Assembly (NCBI RefSeq): GCF_009789535.1
Contig: NZ_WSUT01000005.1
Coordinates: 496,001 to 560,000, forward strand
DNA from: Sphingomonas carotinifaciens
GTDB lineage: Bacteria > Pseudomonadota > Alphaproteobacteria > Sphingomonadales > Sphingomonadaceae
Length of the DNA: 64,000 nucleotides
Reading direction: 5' to 3'
In this document: positions 36,802 to 43,488 of the stretch, one piece after another
Position numbering within the stretch: the first letter of the stretch is position 1
Layout: every line of letters starts with the position of its first letter
Translations under genes and position numbers: made by a program
The notes under the pieces: generated by a model
Database searches by the model: none
What the model saw: the letters and a program-made list of their open reading frames with translations, nothing else
What the model was told of the DNA's origin: nothing

Positions 36802-38052
36802 TTATGCGCGGATGTTGAAGATGGTCTGCGAGATCTGGCTGGCGGTATCCAGCGCCTTGGCATTCGCCTGGAAATTGCGCTGCGCCGCGATCAGGCCGAC
36901 CAGTTCCTCGGTGATGTCGACGTTGGATCCCTCCAGCGTGCTCGACATGACCGCGCCGTTGCTCGACGTGTTGGCCTCGCCCAGCTTCACCTTGCCCGAC
37001 TGGCCGGTCGCCGACCAGTAGCTGTTGCCGTCCTGGCGCAGTCCTTCGGGGTTGTTGAAGTTGGCGACCGCCACCTTGCCCAGCGCCTGGGTGTCGCCGT
37101 TCGAGAAGCTGGCAGTGATCAGCCCGTACTTGTCCACCGACACGCCCGACAGCGTACCCGGCGCCACGCCGTCCTGGCTGCGTCCGTCGACCGAGAAGAC
37201 CGACGAGATTTCCGTCGATCCGGCATAATCCAGCGTGAACGACTGCTGCGTCGCCTGCCCCTTGGGCAGGAACGCGTCGAACGCGACCGCCTCGGTCGGC
37301 GATGTCATCGTGCCCGACGCATCAAAGGTCATCGTCTGCGGGCTGGTCCCGCCCACGCGCAGCGGCTGCTCCCCGACGAAGCTGTATACCGACCAGCTCG
37401 TCGTGGTCGAACCCTCGGGCATCTCGTCGCGGACATAATAGTTCACCACCGACTGCGCATTGCCCGCCGCGTCGTAGATCGTGGTGGTCGTCGAGTTGTT
37501 GTACGTCGTCGCGTTGGTACGGTTGAACGGCCCCTTCGGGACGGTCGCGGACGAGGACAGGTTCACGTCCAGCGTCACCTTGCCCGTCGCCACCGGCGCG
37601 CCGCTCGTCTCGGGCAGCTTCAGGCCGATCAGGCCGTCGGTGCCGGTCGCCGTCACATTGCCGTTCTGGTCGACCGGATAGACCTGCAGGTTGCTCCCCT
37701 GCGCGTCGGTCACCATGCCATTCGTGTCCACCTGGAACGCGCCGTTGCGGGTGTAGGACAGGTTGCCGCCATTGTTGACCGCGAAGAAGCCGTCGCCCGA
37801 GATGGCGAGGTCCAGCGCGGAGGCGGTGCTGTTGTAATTGCCTTCCTTGAAGTTCTGGCGGTTCTGCTGGACCACGGTGCCCGATCCGACCTGCTTGGTG
37901 GGATCGGTCGACAGGCTGGACGCCATCACGTCCGAAAAGGTCGCCTTGCTCTTCTTGAAGCCGTTGGTCGCCGAATTGGCGATGTTGTGCGAGATGACCG
38001 ACATGTCGGTCTGCGAAGCCTTGAGGCCGCTGAGCGAAGTGTAGAAGGACAT
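36802..38052 (-). CDS. flgE: Flagellar hook protein FlgE
   Basis: The 416-residue protein begins 'MSFYTSLSGLKASQTDMSVI' with 'SHNIANSATNGFKKSKATFS'. It has 'SGDGFFAVNNGGNLSYTRNG' and a Thr/Ser-rich variable hook domain, and ends 'EGSNVDITEELVGLIAAQRN', 'FQANAKALDTASQISQTIF'. It forms the hook. It is the largest rod/hook-family member in the operon, consistent with its length class. It lies 33 bp after flgD. Confidence 0.97.
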   Translation of the reverse strand: MSFYTSLSGLKASQTDMSVISHNIANSATNGFKKSKATFSDVMASSLSTDPTKQVGSGTVVQQNRQNFKEGNYNSTASALDLAISGDGFFAVNNGGNLSYTRNGAFQVDTNGMVTDAQGSNLQVYPVDQNGNVTATGTDGLIGLKLPETSGAPVATGKVTLDVNLSSSATVPKGPFNRTNATTYNNSTTTTIYDAAGNAQSVVNYYVRDEMPEGSTTTSWSVYSFVGEQPLRVGGTSPQTMTFDASGTMTSPTEAVAFDAFLPKGQATQQSFTLDYAGSTEISSVFSVDGRSQDGVAPGTLSGVSVDKYGLITASFSNGDTQALGKVAVANFNNPEGLRQDGNSYWSATGQSGKVKLGEANTSSNGAVMSSTLEGSNVDITEELVGLIAAQRNFQANAKALDTASQISQTIFNIRA

Positions 38053-38085
38053 GGACGGGTTCCTGTTCTGGAAAGGGGAAGGGGA

Positions 38086-38784
38086 TCAGCCGACCGAGCG
38101 GACGGCGCTGAGTGCGACCTGGCCCAGCCCGGTCACCGACAAGACGGGGGTGCCGCCCGATGGCAGCGACACGGATTCGACGGGCGCCCAGACCAGCGGC
38201 TTGGCGCTCACCGCCACGCCGTTGTTCAGCGCCGACAGCGTCACCTTGTACGGCCCGGCGCCGGCGGTCTGGCCGTCATCGGTGATGCCATCCCAGTCGA
38301 AGGTGGAGGTGCCCGCCGGCTTGTTGGCCATGGTCAGCGTCTTCAGCACGGCGCCGTTCTTGTCCGCGATCGTCACGGTCACGTCGCTGGCCGCGGCGCC
38401 CAGTTCGACGGCACCGGCAATGCCGCCGCTGCTGCGCGGGAATGCGGTGCCGCCCTCGGTCAGCACGGTCTTGCCGACATAGCTGAGAGCGTCGCTGGTT
38501 GTCGTGCCGTTCAGCTTCGTCATGATCGACGACAGCGTCTGGTTCATCTCCGAAATGCCGGCGACGCTGGAGAACTGCGCCATCTGCGCGACCATCTGGG
38601 TGTTGTCGACCGGGCTGAACGGGTCCTGGTTCTTCAGCTGCGTGGTCATCAGCTTCAGGAAGTCGGACTGGTCCATCGTCGACTTGTTCTTGGTCGCGGT
38701 GGCCGCGCTCGTGCCCGTGGTGCCGCCGGACCGGGCGATGCCCAGTTGCGACAGGGTGGAATCGAAGGTGGTGGATGCGGCCAT
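38086..38784 (-). CDS. flgD: Flagellar hook capping protein FlgD
   Basis: The 232-residue protein has the conserved N-terminal 'MDQSDFLKLMTTQLKNQDPF', 'SPVDNTQMVAQMAQFSSVAG' and a C-terminal FlgD tudor/Ig-like region ('GTSTFDWDGITDDGQTAGAG'). It acts as the scaffold at the tip of the growing hook. It lies two bases after flgC. Confidence 0.95.
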   Translation of the reverse strand: MAASTTFDSTLSQLGIARSGGTTGTSAATATKNKSTMDQSDFLKLMTTQLKNQDPFSPVDNTQMVAQMAQFSSVAGISEMNQTLSSIMTKLNGTTTSDALSYVGKTVLTEGGTAFPRSSGGIAGAVELGAAASDVTVTIADKNGAVLKTLTMANKPAGTSTFDWDGITDDGQTAGAGPYKVTLSALNNGVAVSAKPLVWAPVESVSLPSGGTPVLSVTGLGQVALSAVRSVG

Positions 38785-38786
38785 GA

Positions 38787-39197
38787 TCAGCGACCCAGCT
38801 TGAGGGTGTCGACGATCAGCGACTTGGCGGTCTGCATCACCTCGACATTGTTCTGGTAGGTGCGCGCGGTCTCCATCATGTCGACCAGCTCGCGGGTTTC
38901 GTCCACGGCCGCCTCGAAGATGTTGCCGTCCTTGTCCGCCATGGGATTGTCCGGGTCGTAGCGCTTGGTCGGCGCCTCGCCGGCGGTGACGACCTTTTCC
39001 ACGTCGACGGTGGACATGCCGCTGGCGGCGTCGAAGCTGGTGCGGAACACCGGCTTCATCGTCTTGTACGCGGCGGCCTCCGATCCGGCGATGCCGCCGG
39101 CATTGGCCAGGTTCGACGCGGTCGTGTTCATCCGCACCAGCTGTGCGGACATCGCACGGCCGGCGACCTGGAAGATGGAGAGCGGCTGGCCCGACAT
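38787..39197 (-). CDS. flgC: Flagellar proximal rod protein FlgC
   Basis: The 136-residue protein has 'AGRAMSAQLVRMNTTASNLA' at the start and 'YQNNVEVMQTAKSLIVDTLK' at the end, plus 'YDPDNPMADKDGNIFEAAVD' in the middle, all typical of FlgC. It is a proximal rod component. It starts three bases after the flgB stop. Confidence 0.95.
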   Translation of the reverse strand: MSGQPLSIFQVAGRAMSAQLVRMNTTASNLANAGGIAGSEAAAYKTMKPVFRTSFDAASGMSTVDVEKVVTAGEAPTKRYDPDNPMADKDGNIFEAAVDETRELVDMMETARTYQNNVEVMQTAKSLIVDTLKLGR

Positions 39198-39200
39198 GGC

Positions 39201-39548
39201 TTATTCCCCCTTCAGCGCGCGGGTGATGGTGGAGATGCGGCCGTTCAGGAACGACAGCGTCGACTGGTACTGCACCGCATTCTCGGCAAACGCAGTCTGC
39301 TCCTCGTTCAGCTCGACCGTGTTTCCATCGAGCGAGGTCTGGGTCGGCATGCGGTAGCCGATTGCCCCCGACAGGTCGGCGCCGGTGTTTCCCGCCTCGA
39401 CCGCCTTCAGCGCGGCGCCGAAATCCAGGTCGCGCGCCTTGAAACCGGGCGTGGAGGCATTGGCGATATTGGATGCCAGCAGGCCCATGCGCTGCGAACG
39501 GACCTCCAGCGCGGCCCCATGCACCCCGAATAGCGATTCACTGGCCAC
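39201..39548 (-). CDS. flgB: Flagellar proximal rod protein FlgB
   Basis: The 115-residue protein has 'LFGVHGAALEVRSQRMGLLA', 'SNIANASTPGFKARDLDFGA' and a C-terminal 'FAENAVQYQSTLSFLNGRIS', as in FlgB. The GTG at 39548 is chosen: AGGAGA lies nine bases before it. The sigma-54 promoter at 39591-39608 places the transcript start near 39580, downstream of the alternative ATG at 39587. It is the first gene of the flgBCDEFGHIJKL operon. Confidence 0.93.
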   Translation of the reverse strand: MASESLFGVHGAALEVRSQRMGLLASNIANASTPGFKARDLDFGAALKAVEAGNTGADLSGAIGYRMPTQTSLDGNTVELNEEQTAFAENAVQYQSTLSFLNGRISTITRALKGE

Positions 39549-39590
39549 CGGCCGGTTTCTCCTGGCGCCCCATTGCGCACGCGCCATCCA

Positions 39591-39608
39591 AAGCAATGGC
39601 CGTGCCAA
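39591..39608 (-). promoter_or_regulatory. Sigma-54 promoter of the flgB operon
   Basis: On the minus strand the sequence reads TTGGCACGGCCATTGCTT, an essentially perfect -24/-12 promoter (GG-N10-GC). The predicted transcription start is near 39580, about 30 bases before the flgB GTG. RpoN is encoded at 21714 and a likely activator at 62789. Confidence 0.88.
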
Positions 39609-39707
39609 TTGCACCGCCGCGGCCGGAATTGCTTCGCCGACCCCATATCGGCGGCAAAACCGGCAACCCCTTGCCGCCACCCGGCAAAAGCCTTGCCGCC
39701 TTCTATG

Positions 39708-39894
39708 CCCTCTCCCCACCGGGGAGAGGGAGGGGCCCGCCGCAAAGCGGTGGGAGGGTGAGGGGCCGCCAAACAGTGCAGCACTGCTGGTCTACCCCTC
39801 ACCCTTCCCACTGCCTCACGGCAGCGGGCCCCTTCCAGCATCAGGTGAACAGCGCTGGGCGCTGTTCACCTGATGCTCCCCAGAGGGGCTAGGG
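39708..39894. repeat. Intergenic modular palindromic repeat, copy 4
   Basis: The first module is CCCTCTCCCC/GGGGAGAGGG. An inner GTGGGAGGGTGAGGGG / CCCCTCACCCTTCCCAC pair follows, then a perfect 18-bp hairpin (39839-39856 with 39860-39877), nearly identical to that in copy 1. A CCGGCAACCCCTTGCCGCC mini-hairpin precedes it at 39660-39678. It lies between two divergent sigma-54 promoters, in the 399-bp gap that separates flgB from the second motA; apart from those promoters nothing else is seen there. Confidence 0.8.
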
Positions 39895-39920
39895 GCAGGA
39901 GAAACACCCCCACCCCAAAC

Positions 39921-39936
39921 TGGCCCACTCCTTGCA
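39921..39936 (+). promoter_or_regulatory. Sigma-54 promoter of the second stator-like pair
   Basis: TGGCCCACTCCTTGCA fits the -24/-12 pattern (GG-N10-GC; consensus TGGCAC is TGGCCC here). The expected transcript start, about 12 bases after the -12 C, falls at or within two bases of the ATG at 39948, implying a leaderless or nearly leaderless message. Confidence 0.75.
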
Positions 39937-39947
39937 GATACCCGCGC

Positions 39948-40613
39948 ATGACCGCGTTCCCGCCCCTGGACCAGTTCCTCGATCCCGTCGCGCTCGCCAT
40001 CGTCGCGGGCGGCACGCTGCTTGCCACCTTGCTGCGCCATCCGCTCGCCGATATCGGCCGCGCGCTGGCGGCGCTGCGCACGCTCCCCCGCCGCCGGTTC
40101 GACGGCGACGCGCTGCTCGGCCAGCTCGCTGCGCTCGACCGGATCGCCCGGCGCCAGGGCGTGGTCGCGCTCGACCGCACGGTGGTCGCCGATGCCGACC
40201 TGGCCGACGCGGTCACCGCGATCGTCGATGGCCAGCCGCCCGCCGCCATCGTCGAGGGGCTGAACCGCGCCCAGAGCTTGCGGATCGAGCGCCACGTCGC
40301 CGCCGCCGATGTCTGGGCCGGCATGGCGGAGGCGGCGCCCGCCATGGGGCTGATCGGCACCCTGATCGGCCTCGCCTCGATGTTCGCCACGCTGCGCGAT
40401 CCCGCCGCGATCGGCAGCGCGATGGCGATCGCCCTCCTCGCCACCTTGTACGGCGCGCTGTTCGGCAACCTCTTCGCCCTGCCCATCGCCCACCGCCTGC
40501 GCACCAACGCCCGCACCGAAGCCACCGAACGCGCCCGCCTCGAAGCGCCGCTCGCCGCGCTTGCCGCGCGCGAGGCGCCGCGCCGCGCGGTGACGCTGGC
40601 CAGTGTCGCATGA
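39948..40613 (+). CDS. Reduced MotA/PomA-like stator or ExbB-like protein
   Basis: The 221-residue protein aligns by eye with PomA/MotA from their second helix onward: 'PVALAIVAGGTLLATLLRHP', then a cytoplasmic segment, then 'AAPAMGLIGTLIGLASMFAT' and 'SAMAIALLATLYGALFGNLF'. The first membrane helix of four-helix MotA is missing, leaving three helices, the topology of ExbB/TolQ. It is coupled by ATGA to a MotB-like gene and followed by flgA. It is probably a stator component, second to the complete motAB at 28878-30645. The start is fixed by the sigma-54 promoter directly upstream; the upstream open frame is not hydrophobic. Confidence 0.8.
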   Translation: MTAFPPLDQFLDPVALAIVAGGTLLATLLRHPLADIGRALAALRTLPRRRFDGDALLGQLAALDRIARRQGVVALDRTVVADADLADAVTAIVDGQPPAAIVEGLNRAQSLRIERHVAAADVWAGMAEAAPAMGLIGTLIGLASMFATLRDPAAIGSAMAIALLATLYGALFGNLFALPIAHRLRTNARTEATERARLEAPLAALAAREAPRRAVTLASVA

Positions 40614-41134
40614 TCGCCTTCCCCGAACCGCGCCCCGCCCGCCCGATCTGGCTGGTCACGCTTGCCGACCTCGCGCTGCTGCTCGTCGGCTGCTTCGCGC
40701 TGATCGAGGCGACCCGCCATCAGGATCGCGCCGCGCTCGTTGCCGGGCTCCGCCAGGGCTTTGGCGGCGCGTCCGAAATCACCCGGCCGAAGCGGCAGGA
40801 GCCACCGATGCCGCTGTCCGCCGCGATGGCGAGTTTCCCCACCGGATCGGCCCGCCCCGATGGCGCATCCGGCGACCTCCTCGCCTGGGCGCGCAGCGCC
40901 GCCGTCGATCCGCGCGTCATGCTCACCGTCACCGGTTCGGTCGACGGCAGCGCCGCCGATGTCGACCCCGCCACCGGCAGCCGCGCCGTGCTCGCCGCCG
41001 ACCGCGCCCGCGCCGTCGCCGCGCTGATCGCGCCGGCCGTCCCCCGCCTTTCCATCGCCATCGCCGATGCGCCCGGACGGCGCACCGCCATGGTCACGCT
41101 CGCCTTTGCCGGCGAACCTGTCCGGAGACCCTGA
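40610..41134 (+). CDS. Short MotB-like protein with degraded peptidoglycan-binding domain
   Basis: The 174-residue protein has one N-terminal membrane helix with the stator-type aspartate (Asp20 in 'WLVTLADLALLLVGCFALIE'). After a linker, a C-terminal region resembles part of an OmpA-like domain ('MLTVTGSVDGSAADVDP', 'LAADRARAVAALI'). The usual 'GHTD' and 'N..LS..RA' peptidoglycan-contact residues are not seen. It is half the length of ordinary MotB (about 300). It is coupled to the preceding MotA-like gene (ATGA) and to flgA (TGATG overlap). Confidence 0.78.
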   Translation: MIAFPEPRPARPIWLVTLADLALLLVGCFALIEATRHQDRAALVAGLRQGFGGASEITRPKRQEPPMPLSAAMASFPTGSARPDGASGDLLAWARSAAVDPRVMLTVTGSVDGSAADVDPATGSRAVLAADRARAVAALIAPAVPRLSIAIADAPGRRTAMVTLAFAGEPVRRP

Positions 41135-41637
41135 TGATCCTGCTTTCCCTGCTCGCCGCCGTCGCCTTTCAGGATACGGCCGGCCTGGACCGTGCGGTTG
41201 CCGCCTTTACCGGCCACGCCGTTGGCGAGGTGGGCGGCGCGCGTACCGCGGTCGATCCGCGCCTGCGCCTCGCGCAATGCCCCACCGTCGCCATTTCGTG
41301 GCGCACGCCCGCGCAGGATGCGGTGGTGGTCGCCTGTGCCGGACCGGACTGGCGCATCTTCGTGCCCGTGAACCGTCCCGCCGCCGCGGTGGCCGCGCCT
41401 GCCGCGCTGCGCCCTGCCATGGCACCCGCGACCACCAGGGAGCCACCGGTCATCCGCCGCGGCGACCCCGTGATGATCGAGGCGGGATCGAACGGCTTCT
41501 CCATCTCGCGCGAAGGCGTGGCGATGGGGGATGCCGCACCCGGCGCCCGCTTCATGGTGCGGATCGACACCGCAAAGCAGCCGGTCCAGGTGGTCGCCCT
41601 CGCTGCCGGTCACGCGACCCTGGCCGGTTACGAATAA
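41134..41637 (+). CDS. flgA: Flagellar basal body P-ring formation chaperone FlgA
   Basis: The 167-residue protein has a short signal peptide ('MILLSLLAAVAF'). A C-terminal SAF-type domain follows with 'VIRRGDPVMIEAGSNGFSIS', 'REGVAMGDAAPGARFMVRID' and 'VQVVALAAGHATLAGYE', typical of FlgA. It helps assemble FlgI into the P-ring in the periplasm. Its start overlaps the MotB-like stop (TGATG), so it is co-translated with the reduced stator pair. Confidence 0.92.
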   Translation: MILLSLLAAVAFQDTAGLDRAVAAFTGHAVGEVGGARTAVDPRLRLAQCPTVAISWRTPAQDAVVVACAGPDWRIFVPVNRPAAAVAAPAALRPAMAPATTREPPVIRRGDPVMIEAGSNGFSISREGVAMGDAAPGARFMVRIDTAKQPVQVVALAAGHATLAGYE

Positions 41638-41641
41638 ATCC

Positions 41642-41668
41642 TAAAGGTTCGTCACTCCCGGTCGTTTC
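41642..41668 (+). promoter_or_regulatory. Candidate sigma-28 (FliA) promoter of flgM
   Basis: TAAAGGTT (41642-41649), an 11-base spacer and GTCGTTTC (41661-41668) resemble the flagellar sigma-28 pattern TAAAGTTT-N11-GCCGATAA, with a good -35 and a poor -10. It lies just after the flgA stop and about 35 bases before the flgM ATG at 41702, which has an AAGGAGA ribosome site. Moderate to low certainty. Confidence 0.4.
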
Positions 41669-41701
41669 TCCCTATGCAAAGGAGACCTCAACGGGGGTGA
41701 C

Positions 41702-41998
41702 ATGGTGGACGCAGTAAGCTCAAGGCCGATATCGGGAGATGCGAAGATCATTCGCGTCGGCACGGTTGCGGCCACCGCGCCCGCCACCCAGGCGTCAAAT
41801 GCCGGCGCGACCCGCATGGGCGGCGCCGACACCGCGGCCCTGAGCGGCCTCGCCGCCGACCTCGCCAAGTCTCCCCCGGTCGACACCGACCGCGTGGCCA
41901 CGATCAAGCGGGCCATCGAAAAGGGTGAATTCCCGATCCTGCCGGCGACCATCGCCGACCAGATGATCGCCCTGAAGCTGAACTGGAACGGCCAGTGA
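41702..41998 (+). CDS. flgM: Anti-sigma-28 factor FlgM
   Basis: The 98-residue protein has a flexible N-terminus and a C-terminal sigma-28-binding helix region ('VDTDRVATIKRAIEKGEFPI', 'LPATIADQMIALKL'). FlgM holds FliA inactive until the hook is finished and FlgM is exported. It has its own leader with an AAGGAGA site, and its last codons overlap the flgN start (GTGA). Confidence 0.92.
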   Translation: MVDAVSSRPISGDAKIIRVGTVAATAPATQASNAGATRMGGADTAALSGLAADLAKSPPVDTDRVATIKRAIEKGEFPILPATIADQMIALKLNWNGQ

Positions 41999-42309
41999 CA
42001 CGACGCGACGCGCTGATCCGGGTGATCGAGGCGCTTCATCAGGAAATCGCCGCGCTGCGCGCCAACGACGTCGCGGGGCTGGAACGCGCCACCCAGACGA
42101 AGCTGGTCGCGATCGAGGAACTGTCGGCGCTGGGCACCGGCCCTGCCGGTCCCGACCTGCGCGAGCTGGCCGACGAGGCCGATCGCCTGAACGAGACGTG
42201 CCGGATCTACGTCAACCTGATGGCCGCCAATGTCCGCCGCCGGCTCCAGACCCTGACCGGCCAGTTCGGCAATTCCTACGCCGCGCAAGGAATGCGCGCC
42301 TACGCCTGA
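41995..42309 (+). CDS. flgN: FlgN-like flagellar export chaperone
   Basis: The 104-residue all-helical protein begins at a GTG that overlaps the flgM stop. It shows 'ALIRVIEALHQEIAALRAND' and 'LADEADRLNETCRIYVNLMA', 'ANVRRRLQTLTGQFG'. Size, helical pattern and position directly after flgM fit FlgN, the chaperone of FlgK and FlgL, although primary sequence conservation in this family is low. Confidence 0.75.
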   Translation: MTRRDALIRVIEALHQEIAALRANDVAGLERATQTKLVAIEELSALGTGPAGPDLRELADEADRLNETCRIYVNLMAANVRRRLQTLTGQFGNSYAAQGMRAYA

Positions 42310-42365
42310 CCGGCAGCACGGCAATCCCGGCCGGCAACACCGGCAACCCCTTGCCGCCCCTTTGT

Positions 42366-42576
42366 CCCTCTCCCCCTCGGGGAGAGGGAGGGGCCCGCCG
42401 CGCAAGCGGTGGGAGGGTGAGGGGCCGACACAAACGCCACACTGCTTGGCTGCCCCTCACCCTCCCCACGGCCAAGGCCGCGGGTCCCCTCCAGCATCGG
42501 GTCTTCCATGCCCCCGGCATGACCTGCACAGCGCAGGACGCTGCTCACCCGATGCTCCCCGAAGGGGCAAGGGAAG
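42366..42576. repeat. Intergenic modular palindromic repeat, copy 5
   Basis: It has the CCCTCTCCCC/GGGGAGAGGG module, GTGGGAGGGTGAGGGG, CCCCTCACCCTCCCCAC and a divergent GCATCGGGT...ACCCGATGC hairpin. The same CCGGCAACCCCTTGCCGCC mini-hairpin as in copy 4 lies before it at 42340-42358. It occupies most of the 335-bp gap between flgN and the transglycosylase and ends 14 bp before the sigma-54 promoter. Confidence 0.78.
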
Positions 42577-42590
42577 TCCACAAACCCTAA

Positions 42591-42608
42591 TTGGCATGCC
42601 CCTTGCTA
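42591..42608 (+). promoter_or_regulatory. Sigma-54 promoter of the transglycosylase-flhA-fliA operon
   Basis: TTGGCATGCCCCTTGCTA matches the -24/-12 consensus (GG-N10-GC). The transcript should start near 42620, about 25 bases before the ATG at 42645. It places flhA and fliA under RpoN control. Confidence 0.87.
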
Positions 42609-42644
42609 GATCCCCGCTGACAACAGGGGCTTCTCGCATCCGGC

Positions 42645-43484
42645 ATGACCGTTCAACCCGTTTCCACGTCCAAGGTCCAATCGGCGATCGCGCTGGCATC
42701 CAGCCGCACGGGCGTCGATTTCGACTATCTGCTGGGGCAGGCGAAGCTCGAATCCGGGCTCAACGCCAGCGCGCGCGCGGGCACCTCGTCGGCGACCGGC
42801 CTCTACCAGTTCCTTGAACAAAGCTGGCTGGCCGTGGTGAAGAAACACGGCTCCGAACACGGCCTCGGCTGGGCGGCCGATGCGATCGGCCAGTCGGGCG
42901 GGCGCTTCACCGTCGCGCCTGGCGCACGCCAAGCGATCCTGAACCTGCGCACCGATCCCACCGCCTCCTCGCTGATGGCCGCCGAGTTCGCCTCGGACAA
43001 CAAGGACGCACTGGAAGCGTCGCTGAACCGTCCGGCCAACAGCACCGACCTCTACATGGCGCATTTCCTGGGCCTCGGCGGCGCCACCAAGTTCCTGAAG
43101 ACGATGGCCACCAGCCCGCAGGCGAGCGGTGCCGCGCTGTTCCCCGCCGCCGCGCGCGCGAACCGCGGCATCTTCTACGCCTCGAACGGCCAGCCGCGTA
43201 CCGTGGCGCAGATCTACGACCGCTTCGCCGACAAGCTGGCCGCGGCCGGCGCCGACACGCAGGCGACCCGCGCCGCCAACCTCCAGTTCGCCGCGCAGGC
43301 GCTGTCGATGGGGGACGCCACCGTCGTCACCGGCAACAACGAAAGCGCCACCGACGCGATGAACTGGGCGAACCAGGCGATGACGAAGCTGGGTGCGGGC
43401 AAGACGGCAGGCGACAGCGTGCTGCGCCCCAGCCCCGATCATGCCCGCCTCGCCTATATGATGCTCGCACGGATGGGAGGCTGA
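42645..43484 (+). CDS. Flagellum-associated lytic transglycosylase (SltF-like)
   Basis: The 279-residue protein has a lysozyme-like SLT domain with the catalytic glutamate in 'GQAKLESGLNASARAGTSSA', then 'TGLYQFLEQSWLAVVKKHGS' and 'LYMAHFLGLGGATKFLKTMA'. No signal peptide is visible, so it may be exported by the flagellar secretion system or by other means. It likely opens peptidoglycan for the rod and complements the FlgJ protein that lacks a hydrolase. It is first in a sigma-54-driven operon with flhA (four-base gap) and fliA. Confidence 0.88.
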   Translation: MTVQPVSTSKVQSAIALASSRTGVDFDYLLGQAKLESGLNASARAGTSSATGLYQFLEQSWLAVVKKHGSEHGLGWAADAIGQSGGRFTVAPGARQAILNLRTDPTASSLMAAEFASDNKDALEASLNRPANSTDLYMAHFLGLGGATKFLKTMATSPQASGAALFPAAARANRGIFYASNGQPRTVAQIYDRFADKLAAAGADTQATRAANLQFAAQALSMGDATVVTGNNESATDAMNWANQAMTKLGAGKTAGDSVLRPSPDHARLAYMMLARMGG

Positions 43485-43488
43485 GGCC

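Noticed and set aside
39549-39719. Longer N-terminus for flgB (starts at 39719 or 39587)
   Set aside because: The sigma-54 promoter at 39591-39608 lies inside that region, the ribosome site fits the GTG at 39548, and the extra residues are not FlgB-like.
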